From: an uncultured Prevotellaceae bacterium
GTDB taxonomy: Bacteria; Bacteroidota; Bacteroidia; Bacteroidales; Bacteroidaceae
Reading direction: 5' to 3'
Length of the DNA: 63,096 nucleotides
NCBI GenBank assembly: GCA_902801375.1
Contig: CADCIB010000022.1
Location: 1-63,096, forward strand
The notes under the pieces were generated by a model. The model was not told the DNA's origin, did no database searches, and worked only from the letters and a program-made list of their open reading frames with translations. Below, one piece after another: positions 1-7,952 of the stretch (within the stretch, counting starts at the first letter, position 1; each line of letters begins with the position of its first letter). The translations under genes were made by a program, and so were the position numbers.

Positions 1-83
1 GTGTTGATATAACTGACGGTGCAGCTTGCGGATAAGAATAAGACACTGCCAAAGAAGAACAGGTTTCTCAGTTGCTTTTTCAT
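1..83 (-). CDS. Partial lipoprotein, N-terminus only
   Basis: Only the first 27 codons lie in the window; the gene runs off its left edge. The visible protein begins MKKQLRNLFFF and continues with a hydrophobic stretch to a lipobox ending S-A-S-C at residue 21. This is a typical signal-peptidase-II lipoprotein signal, so the product should be lipid-anchored in the envelope. A TACCTTTG promoter box lies about 40 bases upstream (124-131, minus strand), which supports this start. Function cannot be inferred. Confidence 0.6.
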   Translation of the reverse strand, partial: MKKQLRNLFFFGSVLFLSASCTVSYIN

Positions 84-123
84 TTTTTTCTTGCTTTTTA
101 AAGGTTTAACTTGTTAACGGCGA

Positions 124-131
124 CAAAGGTA
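124..131 (-). promoter_or_regulatory. Promoter -7 box of the partial lipoprotein gene
   Basis: TACCTTTG on the minus strand, the Bacteroidetes -7 element, about 40 bases before the lipoprotein ATG. The kinase gene ends at 180, so transcription starts fresh here. Confidence 0.6.
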
Positions 132-179
132 ACAAGTTTCTTTAGAAAAGCAATCATCCATTTCGTCCACTTTGCGACT

Positions 180-1580
180 TCAGCAGGGCACATCGTAATA
201 ACGGAACACTTTGCTATCGTAAGAAGGGTCGTGTTGAGGGTCGTTGCGCATCATCCGCCATAGCTGTGTCGCACGATAGTAGAGGATGGTCTGGCACCAT
301 TCGGTCGACATTGTGTGCTCGCTGACTTTGTCGTGAAACGTCTTCCTTACTTGACCCAAAAGGGGCAAAATGCTTTCTTCGAAGTCAATCCATAGCTGGG
401 CATAGCGCTGTTGGTTGATGTGATAGTAGATGGAGTCGTTGTAATGGCCAAGTGCTTTCTTGAATCGCGTGCCTATCAGTCGTTGCAGTTCACGGCGTAA
501 GGCCAGCGTGTCTTCCGGCATCTTACTCGTAATGGCTGGTTTCTGACTATCATCAGTTGCCTGTTGATTGTTGGCCGTTGACCGTTGGCCGTTTCCATCT
601 GCCGATGTCCCTTGGTCAGCGGGTATGGTCGTTGGTGCTGGCGCCGAAACCTCTGGCTGATTGACTGGAGGAGAAGTATTTGTTGGTGGTACTAAAACGG
701 GTGACGTGGAGGCAGGAACCTCTGCTGTAGAAGGGTTACGAGAATCTTGCGTTGCCAAGCTGTCCGGTTGCGACAGGGGTGGGAGCGTAGTCACTTGTTT
801 ACGGTCAAATACGAAGAGCGCAACGATAGCCAAGGCTACCACTAAAGCCACCACCCACCACCATGGCCAATGTCGATGGCTCACAGCCTGCTGCAGCTCG
901 TCGACGGAGGCGTATCGGAGGAACATCTTCCTTTCCGTGCAACGTTTGATGACCTTATTATAATAGCGCGCGCAAGGCAGTGTCTGCAAGATGCGGCCGA
1001 TGGCATAGATGTCAGTACGGGCGTCCACTTTCGCCGAGCCGTCTATCTGCTCAGGGGCTGCGTATTTGTCTGTACGTCCCGTCGTGTCGGTGTAGCAGTC
1101 GGCATAGCAATAGCCCAGGTCTATCAGCTTGACATCGTGGTCAATGCGCGAAATGAGGATGTTGTCGGGCTTCAGGTCAAGGTGTACAATCTGATGGCTG
1201 TGCAGATAGCCAACGACGCTGAGCAGCTGCTGCAGAAAACGGTCGGCGTTCTTGCGATGGGTGAAATAGTCGGGATGATGTTCGACAAACTGGTTGAGCG
1301 TCTCGCCGTCGACATAGTCCATCAGGATGCCGTCGTCGGTCTTGGAAACATAGCGAACCAGATGAGTGTGATCGAGTTGGTAGCCTATCTCAAACTCTTT
1401 CTGTAAGGCTGCCACATATTGCGGATTCGTGCGCAGTTCGGGCTTCAGCCGTTTCAGGAAGTGCAATTTGCCATAAAGTTTCACACGGTAGCACTCACAG
1501 GTAGTGCCACCGACCTGCAACAACGCTGCATCGGGAAAAACCTGCCTAACTTCAGAAAACGACGACGTACTATTGTCCAT
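180..1580 (-). CDS. Membrane-anchored Ser/Thr protein kinase
   Basis: Eukaryotic-type (Hanks) kinase of 466 aa. A putative ATP-contacting Lys is in FLKRLK (about residue 43). The catalytic loop is HLDLKPDN (133-140), the metal-binding motif is DLG rather than DFG (154-156), and an APE motif follows (175-177). Leu replaces Arg before the catalytic Asp, which makes it a non-RD kinase. A single membrane span (about 238-257) follows, then a Pro/Thr/Ser-rich linker and a C-terminal segment of about 100 residues presumably outside the cytoplasm. This resembles PknB-type layout without PASTA repeats. It starts 5 bases after the upstream 182-aa gene, so the two probably form an operon. Substrate unknown. 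Confidence 0.85.
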   Translation of the reverse strand: MDNSTSSFSEVRQVFPDAALLQVGGTTCECYRVKLYGKLHFLKRLKPELRTNPQYVAALQKEFEIGYQLDHTHLVRYVSKTDDGILMDYVDGETLNQFVEHHPDYFTHRKNADRFLQQLLSVVGYLHSHQIVHLDLKPDNILISRIDHDVKLIDLGYCYADCYTDTTGRTDKYAAPEQIDGSAKVDARTDIYAIGRILQTLPCARYYNKVIKRCTERKMFLRYASVDELQQAVSHRHWPWWWVVALVVALAIVALFVFDRKQVTTLPPLSQPDSLATQDSRNPSTAEVPASTSPVLVPPTNTSPPVNQPEVSAPAPTTIPADQGTSADGNGQRSTANNQQATDDSQKPAITSKMPEDTLALRRELQRLIGTRFKKALGHYNDSIYYHINQQRYAQLWIDFEESILPLLGQVRKTFHDKVSEHTMSTEWCQTILYYRATQLWRMMRNDPQHDPSYDSKVFRYYDVPC

Positions 1581-1585
1581 AGGCG

Positions 1586-2134
1586 TCAGAGGAGTTCGAA
1601 ATCTATTCCCTGCGACTTGCCCGCCGTGAATGCACCAAGGCTTTTACCTTCCCTCATCACGTCGGCTACAAGCAGCGGATAGCCTCGTACGAGATGTGTC
1701 AGCGTCAGTTGGTCGCCCTTCAGCAACTTGCTGTTTTCGCTTTCCAACACAATGAAATGGTTATCTCCCTGGTTCTCTATTGTCAACGTTCGATTGGGCG
1801 GATAGGAGACGAGCACCCTCTGTCCAATCTCCAGATAGCAGGCCAAGTATTCGTCGCGGTCGTCGAAAGAAGAATTGCTGCTGTTCGCATCCATCAGTCG
1901 CAAGGTTTCCCAATCATCATAACCCAGATAGCGGGCTATGATGTCGAGGGTTGAAGTGCGCGGTTCGCGTTCATCGGCTATGAATCCCAGCAACCGCTTC
2001 ACGGTGTTGACACCAATATGTTCGCCCGTAACAGACTCCACATCAAGTGCCAGCAATTCGCAATCGCGCGACAAGAGTATCTCGTTGCCCGACTTTTCTC
2101 TTAGCAGTTCTATGATATAAGGTGATAGCTTCAT
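1586..2134 (-). CDS. Hypothetical protein, probable partner of the kinase
   Basis: 182 aa, no signal peptide or membrane span. The N-terminal 80 residues are helical with a possible DNA-binding look (LLREKSGNEIL, HIGVNTVKRLLGFI, TSTLDIIARYLGYDDW). The C-terminal half is beta-rich (RTLTIENQGDNHFIVLE, KGDQLTLTHL). I do not recognise a characterised family. It lies directly upstream of the kinase gene with a 5-base gap and is probably co-transcribed with it, so it may be a regulator or substrate; that is inference from position only. Confidence 0.65.
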   Translation of the reverse strand: MKLSPYIIELLREKSGNEILLSRDCELLALDVESVTGEHIGVNTVKRLLGFIADEREPRTSTLDIIARYLGYDDWETLRLMDANSSNSSFDDRDEYLACYLEIGQRVLVSYPPNRTLTIENQGDNHFIVLESENSKLLKGDQLTLTHLVRGYPLLVADVMREGKSLGAFTAGKSQGIDFELL

Positions 2135-2196
2135 CTTCTGATAAATAACGACATCAGTTCAATAGGGTCTCTTGCAATGATGGGAGGAAAATAAAT

Positions 2197-2224
2197 GTAA
2201 GTCGAGAGTCCGCTCTCGACTTAC
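2197..2224 (-). terminator. Terminator after guaA
   Basis: A perfect 12-bp stem (GTAAGTCGAGAG with its complement) and a 4-base loop lie just past the guaA stop, followed on the minus strand by an ATTTATTTT tract. A strong intrinsic terminator candidate. Confidence 0.75.
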
Positions 2225-2234
2225 TGTTTTGCTG

Positions 2235-4004
2235 TCATTCCCACTCGATCGTTGCGGGTGGCTTTGAGGAGATGTCGTAGCAGACGCGGTTGACGCCGCG
2301 CACCTTGTTGATAATCTCGTTCGAGACACGGGCCATGAAGTCGTAGGGCAGATGGGCCCAGTCGGCTGTCATGGCATCGGTCGAGGTGACGGCACGCAGT
2401 GCCACGGGATGCTCGTAGGTACGCTCATCGCCCATCACGCCTACACTACGGACGGTGCTAAGCAGAATGGCACCCGCCTGCCATATCTGGTCGTAGAGCG
2501 AAACCTCTACTTCTGAGGTGAGAGGTGAGAGGTGAGAGGTGAGAGGTGAGGGGCCGGCGGCCAATACACGGCGGGCCTCTTCACCAGAGAGTTTCACCTT
2601 ATAGTCGCGGAGGCCACGGATATAGATGTCGTCGGCATCTTGGAGGATACGCACTTTTTCGGGTGTGATGTCGCCAAGGATGCGCACGGCCAGACCTGGT
2701 CCGGGGAATGGGTGACGGGTGATGAGATGTTCGGGCATGCCCATCTGTCGGCCTACACGGCGCACCTCGTCTTTGAAGAGCCACTTCAGTGGTTCACAGA
2801 GCTGCAGGTTCATCTCTTTAGGTAGTCCGCCCACGTTGTGGTGGCTCTTGATGACTTTACCTGTAATGTTGAGCGACTCGATGCGGTCGGGATAGATGGT
2901 GCCTTGGGCAAGCCAACGGACGGCCCCCGAGGGGGCTTCATTAGCCTCTGCAATAAGTTTCTTGGCTTCGGCATTGAACACTTCGATGAAGTCGCGGCCG
3001 ATGATTTTGCGCTTCTGCTCAGGGTCAGTAACGCCAGCGAGGTCTGCAAAGAACTTCTCTGAGGCATCTACGCCGATGACGTTGAGACCCAACACCTTGT
3101 AGTCTTCCATCACCTGCTGAAACTCGTTTTTGCGCAGCATGCCATGATCGACGAAGATACAGGTGAGGCGTTTGCCGATGGCTTTGTTGAGCAGGACAGC
3201 GGCAACACTGGAATCGACACCGCCCGACAAGCCGAGGATGACACGATCCTGGCCTAACTGCTCTTTCAGTTCGGCAACGGTGGTTTCCACAAACGAGGCA
3301 GCGCTCCAATCCTGACGTGAGCCGCAAATGTCTACCACAAAGTTCTTCAGCAGCAGCGAGCCTTGCACGGTGTGGAACACCTCGGGGTGGAACTGTACGG
3401 CATAGATGGAAGCCTCACCCCCGACCCCTCTCCGAGGGGAGAGGGGCGTAGAATGTTTGTCCACAGTATCGCATGCCTGAAGGTAATCACGCCCCTCGCC
3501 CGTTGGAGAGGGGTTGGGGGTGAGGCAGTAAGCGGCATACTTAACGTCGGCGGTGGAGGCAATACACTGGAAGCCTTCGGGTATGGCTGTGATGCTGTCG
3601 CCGTGGCTCATCCACACTTGAGAGTTGTCGTCGAAGCCGCGGAATAGCGGGTTTTCCTTATTAATATATTGCAGATGGGCGCGCCCATATTCCCGCGAAT
3701 TGGTCTTCTCCACTTTTCCACCATTGACATGAGAAATGTATTGTGCGCCGTAGCAGATGCCCAGCACAGGCACCTTGCCCACAAACTGGCTGAGGTCGAC
3801 CTGGAAGGCTTCGGGGTCGTGGACAGAGAAGGGCGAACCGGAGAGGATGACACCGATGATGGCGCCAGACTGCAAATCCGCCTCAACAGAGGGGAACTTG
3901 TTGTAAGGTAAAATCTCGCAGAAAGTGTCCAACTCGCGCACGCGGCGGCCGATAAGTTGGGTGGTCTGCGATCCGAAATCGAGGATGATGATTTTTTGAT
4001 TCAT
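2235..4004 (-). CDS. guaA: GMP synthase (glutamine-hydrolysing), with two repeat insertions
   Basis: Converts XMP to GMP using glutamine and ATP in purine synthesis. The N-terminal class-I glutamine amidotransferase has [10 protein letters not shown] with the nucleophile Cys and QFHPEV. An ATP-pyrophosphatase domain has the PP-loop [11 protein letters not shown]. The dimerisation domain ends KPPATIEWE as in the family. At 589 aa it is well above the usual length of roughly 510-525. The excess lies in two places: residues about 160-198 are encoded by an inverted doublet of a 38-bp palindrome (3412-3526), and residues about 486-498 by five tandem GAGGTGA heptamers (2515-2549). Both leave the frame open and spare the catalytic motifs. 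The first precedes the catalytic His-Glu and the second lies in the C-terminal domain. Confidence 0.95.
   Translation of the reverse strand: MNQKIIILDFGSQTTQLIGRRVRELDTFCEILPYNKFPSVEADLQSGAIIGVILSGSPFSVHDPEAFQVDLSQFVGKVPVLGICYGAQYISHVNGGKVEKTNSREYGRAHLQYINKENPLFRGFDDNSQVWMSHGDSITAIPEGFQCIASTADVKYAAYCLTPNPSPTGEGRDYLQACDTVDKHSTPLSPRRGVGGEASIYAVQFHPEVFHTVQGSLLLKNFVVDICGSRQDWSAASFVETTVAELKEQLGQDRVILGLSGGVDSSVAAVLLNKAIGKRLTCIFVDHGMLRKNEFQQVMEDYKVLGLNVIGVDASEKFFADLAGVTDPEQKRKIIGRDFIEVFNAEAKKLIAEANEAPSGAVRWLAQGTIYPDRIESLNITGKVIKSHHNVGGLPKEMNLQLCEPLKWLFKDEVRRVGRQMGMPEHLITRHPFPGPGLAVRILGDITPEKVRILQDADDIYIRGLRDYKVKLSGEEARRVLAAGPSPLTSHLSPLTSEVEVSLYDQIWQAGAILLSTVRSVGVMGDERTYEHPVALRAVTSTDAMTADWAHLPYDFMARVSNEIINKVRGVNRVCYDISSKPPATIEWE
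2515..2549. repeat. Heptanucleotide tandem tract inside guaA
   Basis: Five perfect copies of GAGGTGA. Translated on the minus strand they give the low-complexity peptide [12 protein letters not shown]. Related tracts occur at 4801-4822, 45340-45367 and 56698-56729. Confidence 0.9.
3412..3526. repeat. REP-doublet (REPIN-like) element inside guaA
   Basis: Two 38-bp sequences lie in inverted orientation (3412-3449 and 3489-3526), separated by 39 bp. Both begin GCCTCACCCCC and end GAGGGGCGT, with about 4 differences between them. Each carries a short internal palindrome (CCCCTC / GAGGGG). The same 38-mer occurs singly in the MATE gene at 31804-31841. The arrangement resembles REP doublets (REPINs) mobilised by RAYT transposases in other bacteria; no such transposase gene is in this window. 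Confidence 0.85.
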
Positions 4005-4012
4005 ATTTATTT

Positions 4013-4085
4013 TTGAGTTGACGAGTTAACGAGTTGACAAGTTGACAAGTTATTACTTTTTATTTTGAGTTGACAAGTTGTTACT
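4013..4085. repeat. 8-bp tandem repeats upstream of guaA
   Basis: Short tandem units of the type GTTGACRA (GTTGACGA, GTTAACGA, GTTGACAA, GTTGACAA), then a T-rich gap and another partial copy, fill most of the 93 bases between murU and guaA. No recognisable TAnnTTTG promoter is visible here, so guaA may be read through from the upstream pair. Confidence 0.6.
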
Positions 4086-4097
4086 ATTTTTGAGGGG

Positions 4098-4799
4098 TTA
4101 GGGATTATGCATGATAAAGCTTTTAGCTTGTTCCAAAGTGTCGAGTTTGCCCACATCGAGCAGTTGGAGGTTTTTCACTTCGATGCCTCTGACAAGATGG
4201 TGGGCGCAGACCTTCAGGTAGAAATCCATGACGGGGAAGCGCTCCGGCCAGTCGTTCAAAAGGGGGAACAGCGAGGGGTGGAACACATGAATGCCCGAGA
4301 AAGCCAATGAACGGCCTTCGCGGCCTTTCACCTCACCGGTTTCGATGTTTTTCCATCCAATGAGTTGCATAGACTCGTCGAACTGTAAATAACGCTTAGT
4401 CTTTCGCTCACTGACCACCAACGTCGGGACGTCGACATCTAATTGTGACAGGTCTACATTGCTGAGGATGTCTACGTTGTGTATCAGGATGGGACTGTGG
4501 GGGTCGAACAGCGGAAGCGCCTTCTTGATGCCTCCCCCCGTTTCCAAGAGTTTTTCACTCTCATCGCTGATGCGGATGTCGAGGCCGAAGTTCTGATTGG
4601 CTGCCAGATAGTCGATGATCTGCTGAGCAAAATGGTGGACATTCACCACGATTCGCTCAAAGCCAGAATCTTTGAGTTTCATGATGACATGCCACAACAA
4701 CGGCCGGCCTCCAACAGGGACCAGGGCCTTGGGCATAGTGTCTGTCAATGGTTTCAACCGAGTGCCCAGTCCAGCGGCAAAAATCATGGCTTGTCTCAT
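4098..4799 (-). CDS. murU: Sugar-1-phosphate nucleotidyltransferase, MurU-like
   Basis: 233 aa with the nucleotidyltransferase signature AAGLGTRLKPLTD at the N-terminus, followed by MPKALVPVGGRPLL and a metal-site motif IHNVDILS. In Pseudomonas MurU transfers UMP to MurNAc-1-phosphate made by AmgK, giving UDP-MurNAc and bypassing de novo synthesis. The adjacent upstream gene encodes an AmgK-like kinase, and the two overlap by 4 bases (ATGA), implying translational coupling. That neighbourhood is the main reason for choosing MurU over other NDP-sugar pyrophosphorylases. Confidence 0.8.
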   Translation of the reverse strand: MRQAMIFAAGLGTRLKPLTDTMPKALVPVGGRPLLWHVIMKLKDSGFERIVVNVHHFAQQIIDYLAANQNFGLDIRISDESEKLLETGGGIKKALPLFDPHSPILIHNVDILSNVDLSQLDVDVPTLVVSERKTKRYLQFDESMQLIGWKNIETGEVKGREGRSLAFSGIHVFHPSLFPLLNDWPERFPVMDFYLKVCAHHLVRGIEVKNLQLLDVGKLDTLEQAKSFIMHNP

Positions 4800-6346
4800 A
4801 GAGGTGAAGGGGTGAGGGGTGAGAGAATCTGCGTGATGTTTTGTTCACGATGGCAAATGCGCACCTCAATGCCGTATTTCTTGTGGATGTGCTCTGCCAG
4901 ATGCTGCGCAGAATAGACCGAACGATGCTGGCCACCTGTGCAACCAAACGAGAACATCAGCGAGGTGAACCCACGCTGGATGTATCTTGCCACGTGAGCA
5001 TCGGCCAGATGGTATACGCTGTCGAGGAATGTCAGGATCTCGCCATCGTCCTCAAGGAAGCGGATGACCGGTTCGTCCAACCCTGTCAGTTGCTTATAGG
5101 GTTCATATCGACCGGGATTGTGGGTGCTGCGACAGTCGAACACATAGCCTCCGCCGTTGCCCGACTCGTCCTCGGGAATACCTTTATGAAAAGAGAAACT
5201 AAACACGCGCACCACCAAAGGACCTTTGCCGTCGTATTTGGAGAAGGTGGCAGGACCATCCTTCGGATTGGCGTCATAGATATTCAAATCTGTAGTCTTA
5301 TAACCATCGGCGCGTTTCACGACGGTCTCTTTCGGGGGTGCAAATTGCGGAAGTTCTGTAAGCCGTTGCAGCATCTCCACCAGATAAGGATAAGGGAAGT
5401 CGTTCTGACAGAGCAATTCACGCAGATTCTCGATGGCTGGCGGTATGCTCTCAAGGAAATGTTTCTTGCGTTCGAAATAGCCTCGGAAGCCATAGGCACC
5501 CAACACCTGCAACGTACGGAAGAGCACAAAGAGCGACAGCCGCTCAGTGAAGTGCTGCATCGTCGGCACCTCCGTATAGTTTTTCAGCGAGTCATAATAT
5601 TCAGCTATCAACTCACGGCGGAGCCGGTCGGGATAGCGTGCCGACGCCTGCCAGAGGAACGAAGCCAGGTCGTAGTAGAACGGGCCTTTTCTTCCACCTT
5701 GGAAATCGATGAAATACGGTTTGTTATCACGGCTGAGCATCACATTACGTGCTTGGAAGTCGCGATAAAGGAAAGCATTGCCCGTCTCCGATGTCAGGTC
5801 CTTGGCCATCAATCGGAAATTGGCTTCGAGTTTCAGTTCGTGGAAGTCGAGATCAGTGGGTTTGAGGAAACAATACTTAAAATAGTTCAAATCGAACAAC
5901 ACACTGTCAGCATCAAACTCCGGCTGCGGGTAGCAGCACGACCAGTCGAGGCCTCGCGCCCCACGTATCTGGATGTTTGGCAATTCACGGATAGTACGCG
6001 CCAGCAGCCGTTTCTCCATTTGATTGTAGCGTCCGCCGGCCTCGCGTCCGCCACGTATCACGTCGAAGAGTGAACGTGTGCCAAGATCTTGCTGAAGATA
6101 GCGAAGTTCGTCGGCACTGACGGCCAGCACATGCGGCACGGGCAGCTTGCGTTTGGCAAAATGGCGGGCAAGTGAAATGAACGCATGATTCTCATCGCGA
6201 CTCGTTCCAACAACGCCGACTACCGACCGTCCGTCGCCTGCTGTCAAGCGGTAGTAAGCACGGTTGCTGCCTGCACCGGCCATCCGTTCCATATGTGCAG
6301 GAGGGTTTCCGTACCACTGCCTGAAAAGCTCTGTCAGTTCCCTCAT
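4796..6346 (-). CDS. amgK: AmgK-like sugar kinase fused to a RapZ C-terminal domain
   Basis: 516 aa when started at MRELTELF. The open frame extends further upstream but passes over the TACCTTTG promoter at 6373-6380, so the internal ATG is preferred. Residues about 1-340 form an aminoglycoside-phosphotransferase fold with RDFQARN (195-201) and IDFQGG (213-218), matching anomeric MurNAc/GlcNAc kinases (AmgK). Residues about 377-505 match the C-terminal domain of RapZ, including GCTGGQHRSV (about 468-477); the Walker-A GTPase half of RapZ is absent. The last ten residues (ILSPLTPSPL) are encoded by a GGGGTGA heptamer tract. Coupled to murU, it probably feeds peptidoglycan recycling; the RapZ part may bind RNA or an amino-sugar signal (inference). 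Confidence 0.85.
   Translation of the reverse strand: MRELTELFRQWYGNPPAHMERMAGAGSNRAYYRLTAGDGRSVVGVVGTSRDENHAFISLARHFAKRKLPVPHVLAVSADELRYLQQDLGTRSLFDVIRGGREAGGRYNQMEKRLLARTIRELPNIQIRGARGLDWSCCYPQPEFDADSVLFDLNYFKYCFLKPTDLDFHELKLEANFRLMAKDLTSETGNAFLYRDFQARNVMLSRDNKPYFIDFQGGRKGPFYYDLASFLWQASARYPDRLRRELIAEYYDSLKNYTEVPTMQHFTERLSLFVLFRTLQVLGAYGFRGYFERKKHFLESIPPAIENLRELLCQNDFPYPYLVEMLQRLTELPQFAPPKETVVKRADGYKTTDLNIYDANPKDGPATFSKYDGKGPLVVRVFSFSFHKGIPEDESGNGGGYVFDCRSTHNPGRYEPYKQLTGLDEPVIRFLEDDGEILTFLDSVYHLADAHVARYIQRGFTSLMFSFGCTGGQHRSVYSAQHLAEHIHKKYGIEVRICHREQNITQILSPLTPSPL
4801..4822. repeat. Heptamer tract at the amgK-murU junction
   Basis: GAGGTGA, one extra base, then two GGGGTGA copies lie directly before the ATGA stop/start overlap of amgK-RapZ and murU. 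They encode the final residues of the kinase protein. Confidence 0.65.
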
Positions 6347-6372
6347 TGATCTGTCTTTTTCTGATTTTGCTG

Positions 6373-6380
6373 CAAAGGTA
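6373..6380 (-). promoter_or_regulatory. Promoter -7 box for amgK-murU
   Basis: TACCTTTG on the minus strand, 27 bases upstream of the chosen amgK ATG. It is also the argument against the longer open frame, which would start upstream of transcription. Confidence 0.7.
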
Positions 6381-6573
6381 CAAAAATTTCGGTTAAGCGA
6401 GAAGAAAAGGAATGAATTTCTTTTCTCGAACGAAAGAAATTCATTCAATATGCGCGCGAAATACAAAACAAAAAGACGAGTTTTTGTTTTTATAACCAGG
6501 CAGGAATACCATCGACAACAGTCAAAGATACGAAAAGAAACGGCTAAGCGAAAAGAATAAAAAGACAATAAAA

Positions 6574-6696
6574 AAATCGGATGTCATCACGACGCCCGAT
6601 TTCAAAAAACAAACTACTTAAAAACTAATCTACTAAAACAAATCAAAAATTCCGCTATCTTGTCGGTAAAACCGAATGATGTCTCAATTGCGGGTG
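6574..6696 (-). ncRNA. Candidate small RNA between amgK and the 7.0 kb gene
   Basis: A good minus-strand promoter (TTTG at 6724-6727, 19-base gap, TACCTTTG at 6697-6704) is followed about 95 bases later by a hairpin (AAATCGG...CCGATTT, 6574-6603) and a T-run. Nothing in between looks like an ORF with a ribosome-binding site. Transcription would give a product of about 110-120 nt containing a short GGTTTTACC hairpin. Family unknown to me; it does not obviously resemble 6S, tmRNA or SRP RNA. Confidence 0.55.
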
Positions 6697-6727
6697 CAAA
6701 GGTAGATAATAAAAAGGATACGACAAA
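6697..6727 (-). promoter_or_regulatory. Promoter of the candidate sRNA
   Basis: Minus-strand TTTG and TACCTTTG elements with a 19-base spacer, matching the Bacteroidetes sigma-ABfr consensus. There is no protein-coding start downstream for over 300 bases. Confidence 0.65.
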
Positions 6728-6873
6728 ATAATTCGCCGCTTTTTAACAAGATTTTCCATAAATATTCAGGAAATATTACAAAACAGGCGCTGTACACTAT
6801 ATAAGCCAGCGTTGTACACGACAAAAACAGATGCTTTCGCTGAAATATATTATGCTAATAATCGCTAAATAAT

Positions 6874-6904
6874 TTTGCGGTGTCACTTTTTTTTCGGATA
6901 TTTG
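6874..6904 (+). promoter_or_regulatory. Likely promoter of the 7.0 kb secreted-protein gene
   Basis: TTTG, a 19-base gap and GATATTTG (one mismatch to TAnnTTTG), leaving a leader of about 90 bases before the ATG at 7002. Confidence 0.4.
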
Positions 6905-7001
6905 CATGCATGATTTCAGTAGACTCCTCTTCAGTCGGTGTTGGAATCAGGAAAAATAGGACTATTGAAAGAATAACACCTTATTAATAAATAATAGCAA
7001 A

Positions 7002-7919
7002 ATGAAGAAACTATCAGTAATCATCCTCATCGTGATGATGGCCCTGGGCGCACAAGCCCAAGTGAAAGTGACCCCGAAACTACAGAAAGGTCTCGAGGCT
7101 GTCTATAAGTCAAACATGAAGCTGAGCATGCCCGGCACGAAAGGCGACATCGTGGCAAACTCTTCGACTCGCTACACCATCGTGGGCGAGACGGCAGATG
7201 GCTATGAACTGGAAACCATGATGACAGACTTCGACACCAATGTGGCTGACGACGACGTCCCCGGACAGCTCATGATGATGTCGATGAGCCTTATCAAGGG
7301 CGTGAAGAGCATCGTGCTGCTCGACAAGAACGGTCGCCCAACAGGATTGAAGAACTTTGATGAACTTCACGAACTTTCCGCGAAGGCCTGCGATCAGGCT
7401 ATCGCAAAACTGTTGGAGAAGATGCCCGAGATTGCACAGATGCTTCCCACGGATATGCTCAAACAGCAGGTCATGGAGAGCTTGACCGAGAAAGCAACGG
7501 TGGACATGCTTTGCAACAACGGTGTCTTGGCACTGAACGGACGTACCATCATGACTGGTGCACAAGAGGAGTACACCAACGAGCAAGGCATGAAGATGAA
7601 GCGCATGTACCTGCTCATGGGCACCGATGGCAAGAAGATACGCACTTCAGGTACACTTAACATGACCAAGGACGAGATGAAGCAGTTCTTCATCGACCAG
7701 ATAGAGGCTACGATGCCCGACCAGGCCGAGGCTGTGAAGCAGAACATCGACATGCTGATGGAAAGCGGTATGCTGAAGATGGACATCACAGACACCACAG
7801 ACTTCACCCTGCGCGACGACCAATGGGTACAGACCCTGACTACCAATGCCAAGAGCAACACGATGGGGCAGGAGTCGACCGTAGAAACCACCACGGAGTT
7901 TGTTAGCGGAAACTTTTAA
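7002..7919 (+). CDS. Secreted hypothetical protein
   Basis: 305 aa with a clear cleavable signal peptide (MKKLSVIILIVMMALGAQAQ). The mature part is soluble, rich in Met, Thr and Asp, and has no domain I recognise; it alternates beta-like stretches (RYTIVGETADGYELE) with helices (EKMPEIAQMLPTDMLKQQ). Probably periplasmic or surface-exposed. It is followed after 33 bases by a phosphohexomutase gene, so the two may share a transcript, but nothing else ties their roles together. Confidence 0.7.
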   Translation: MKKLSVIILIVMMALGAQAQVKVTPKLQKGLEAVYKSNMKLSMPGTKGDIVANSSTRYTIVGETADGYELETMMTDFDTNVADDDVPGQLMMMSMSLIKGVKSIVLLDKNGRPTGLKNFDELHELSAKACDQAIAKLLEKMPEIAQMLPTDMLKQQVMESLTEKATVDMLCNNGVLALNGRTIMTGAQEEYTNEQGMKMKRMYLLMGTDGKKIRTSGTLNMTKDEMKQFFIDQIEATMPDQAEAVKQNIDMLMESGMLKMDITDTTDFTLRDDQWVQTLTTNAKSNTMGQESTVETTTEFVSGNF

Positions 7920-7952
7920 TTTATCAAAAATCTATTAAAACCAATTGACATT

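Noticed and set aside
4841-6073. 410-codon plus-strand open frame
   Set aside because: Shadow of amgK-RapZ, which has clear kinase and RapZ motifs on the other strand.
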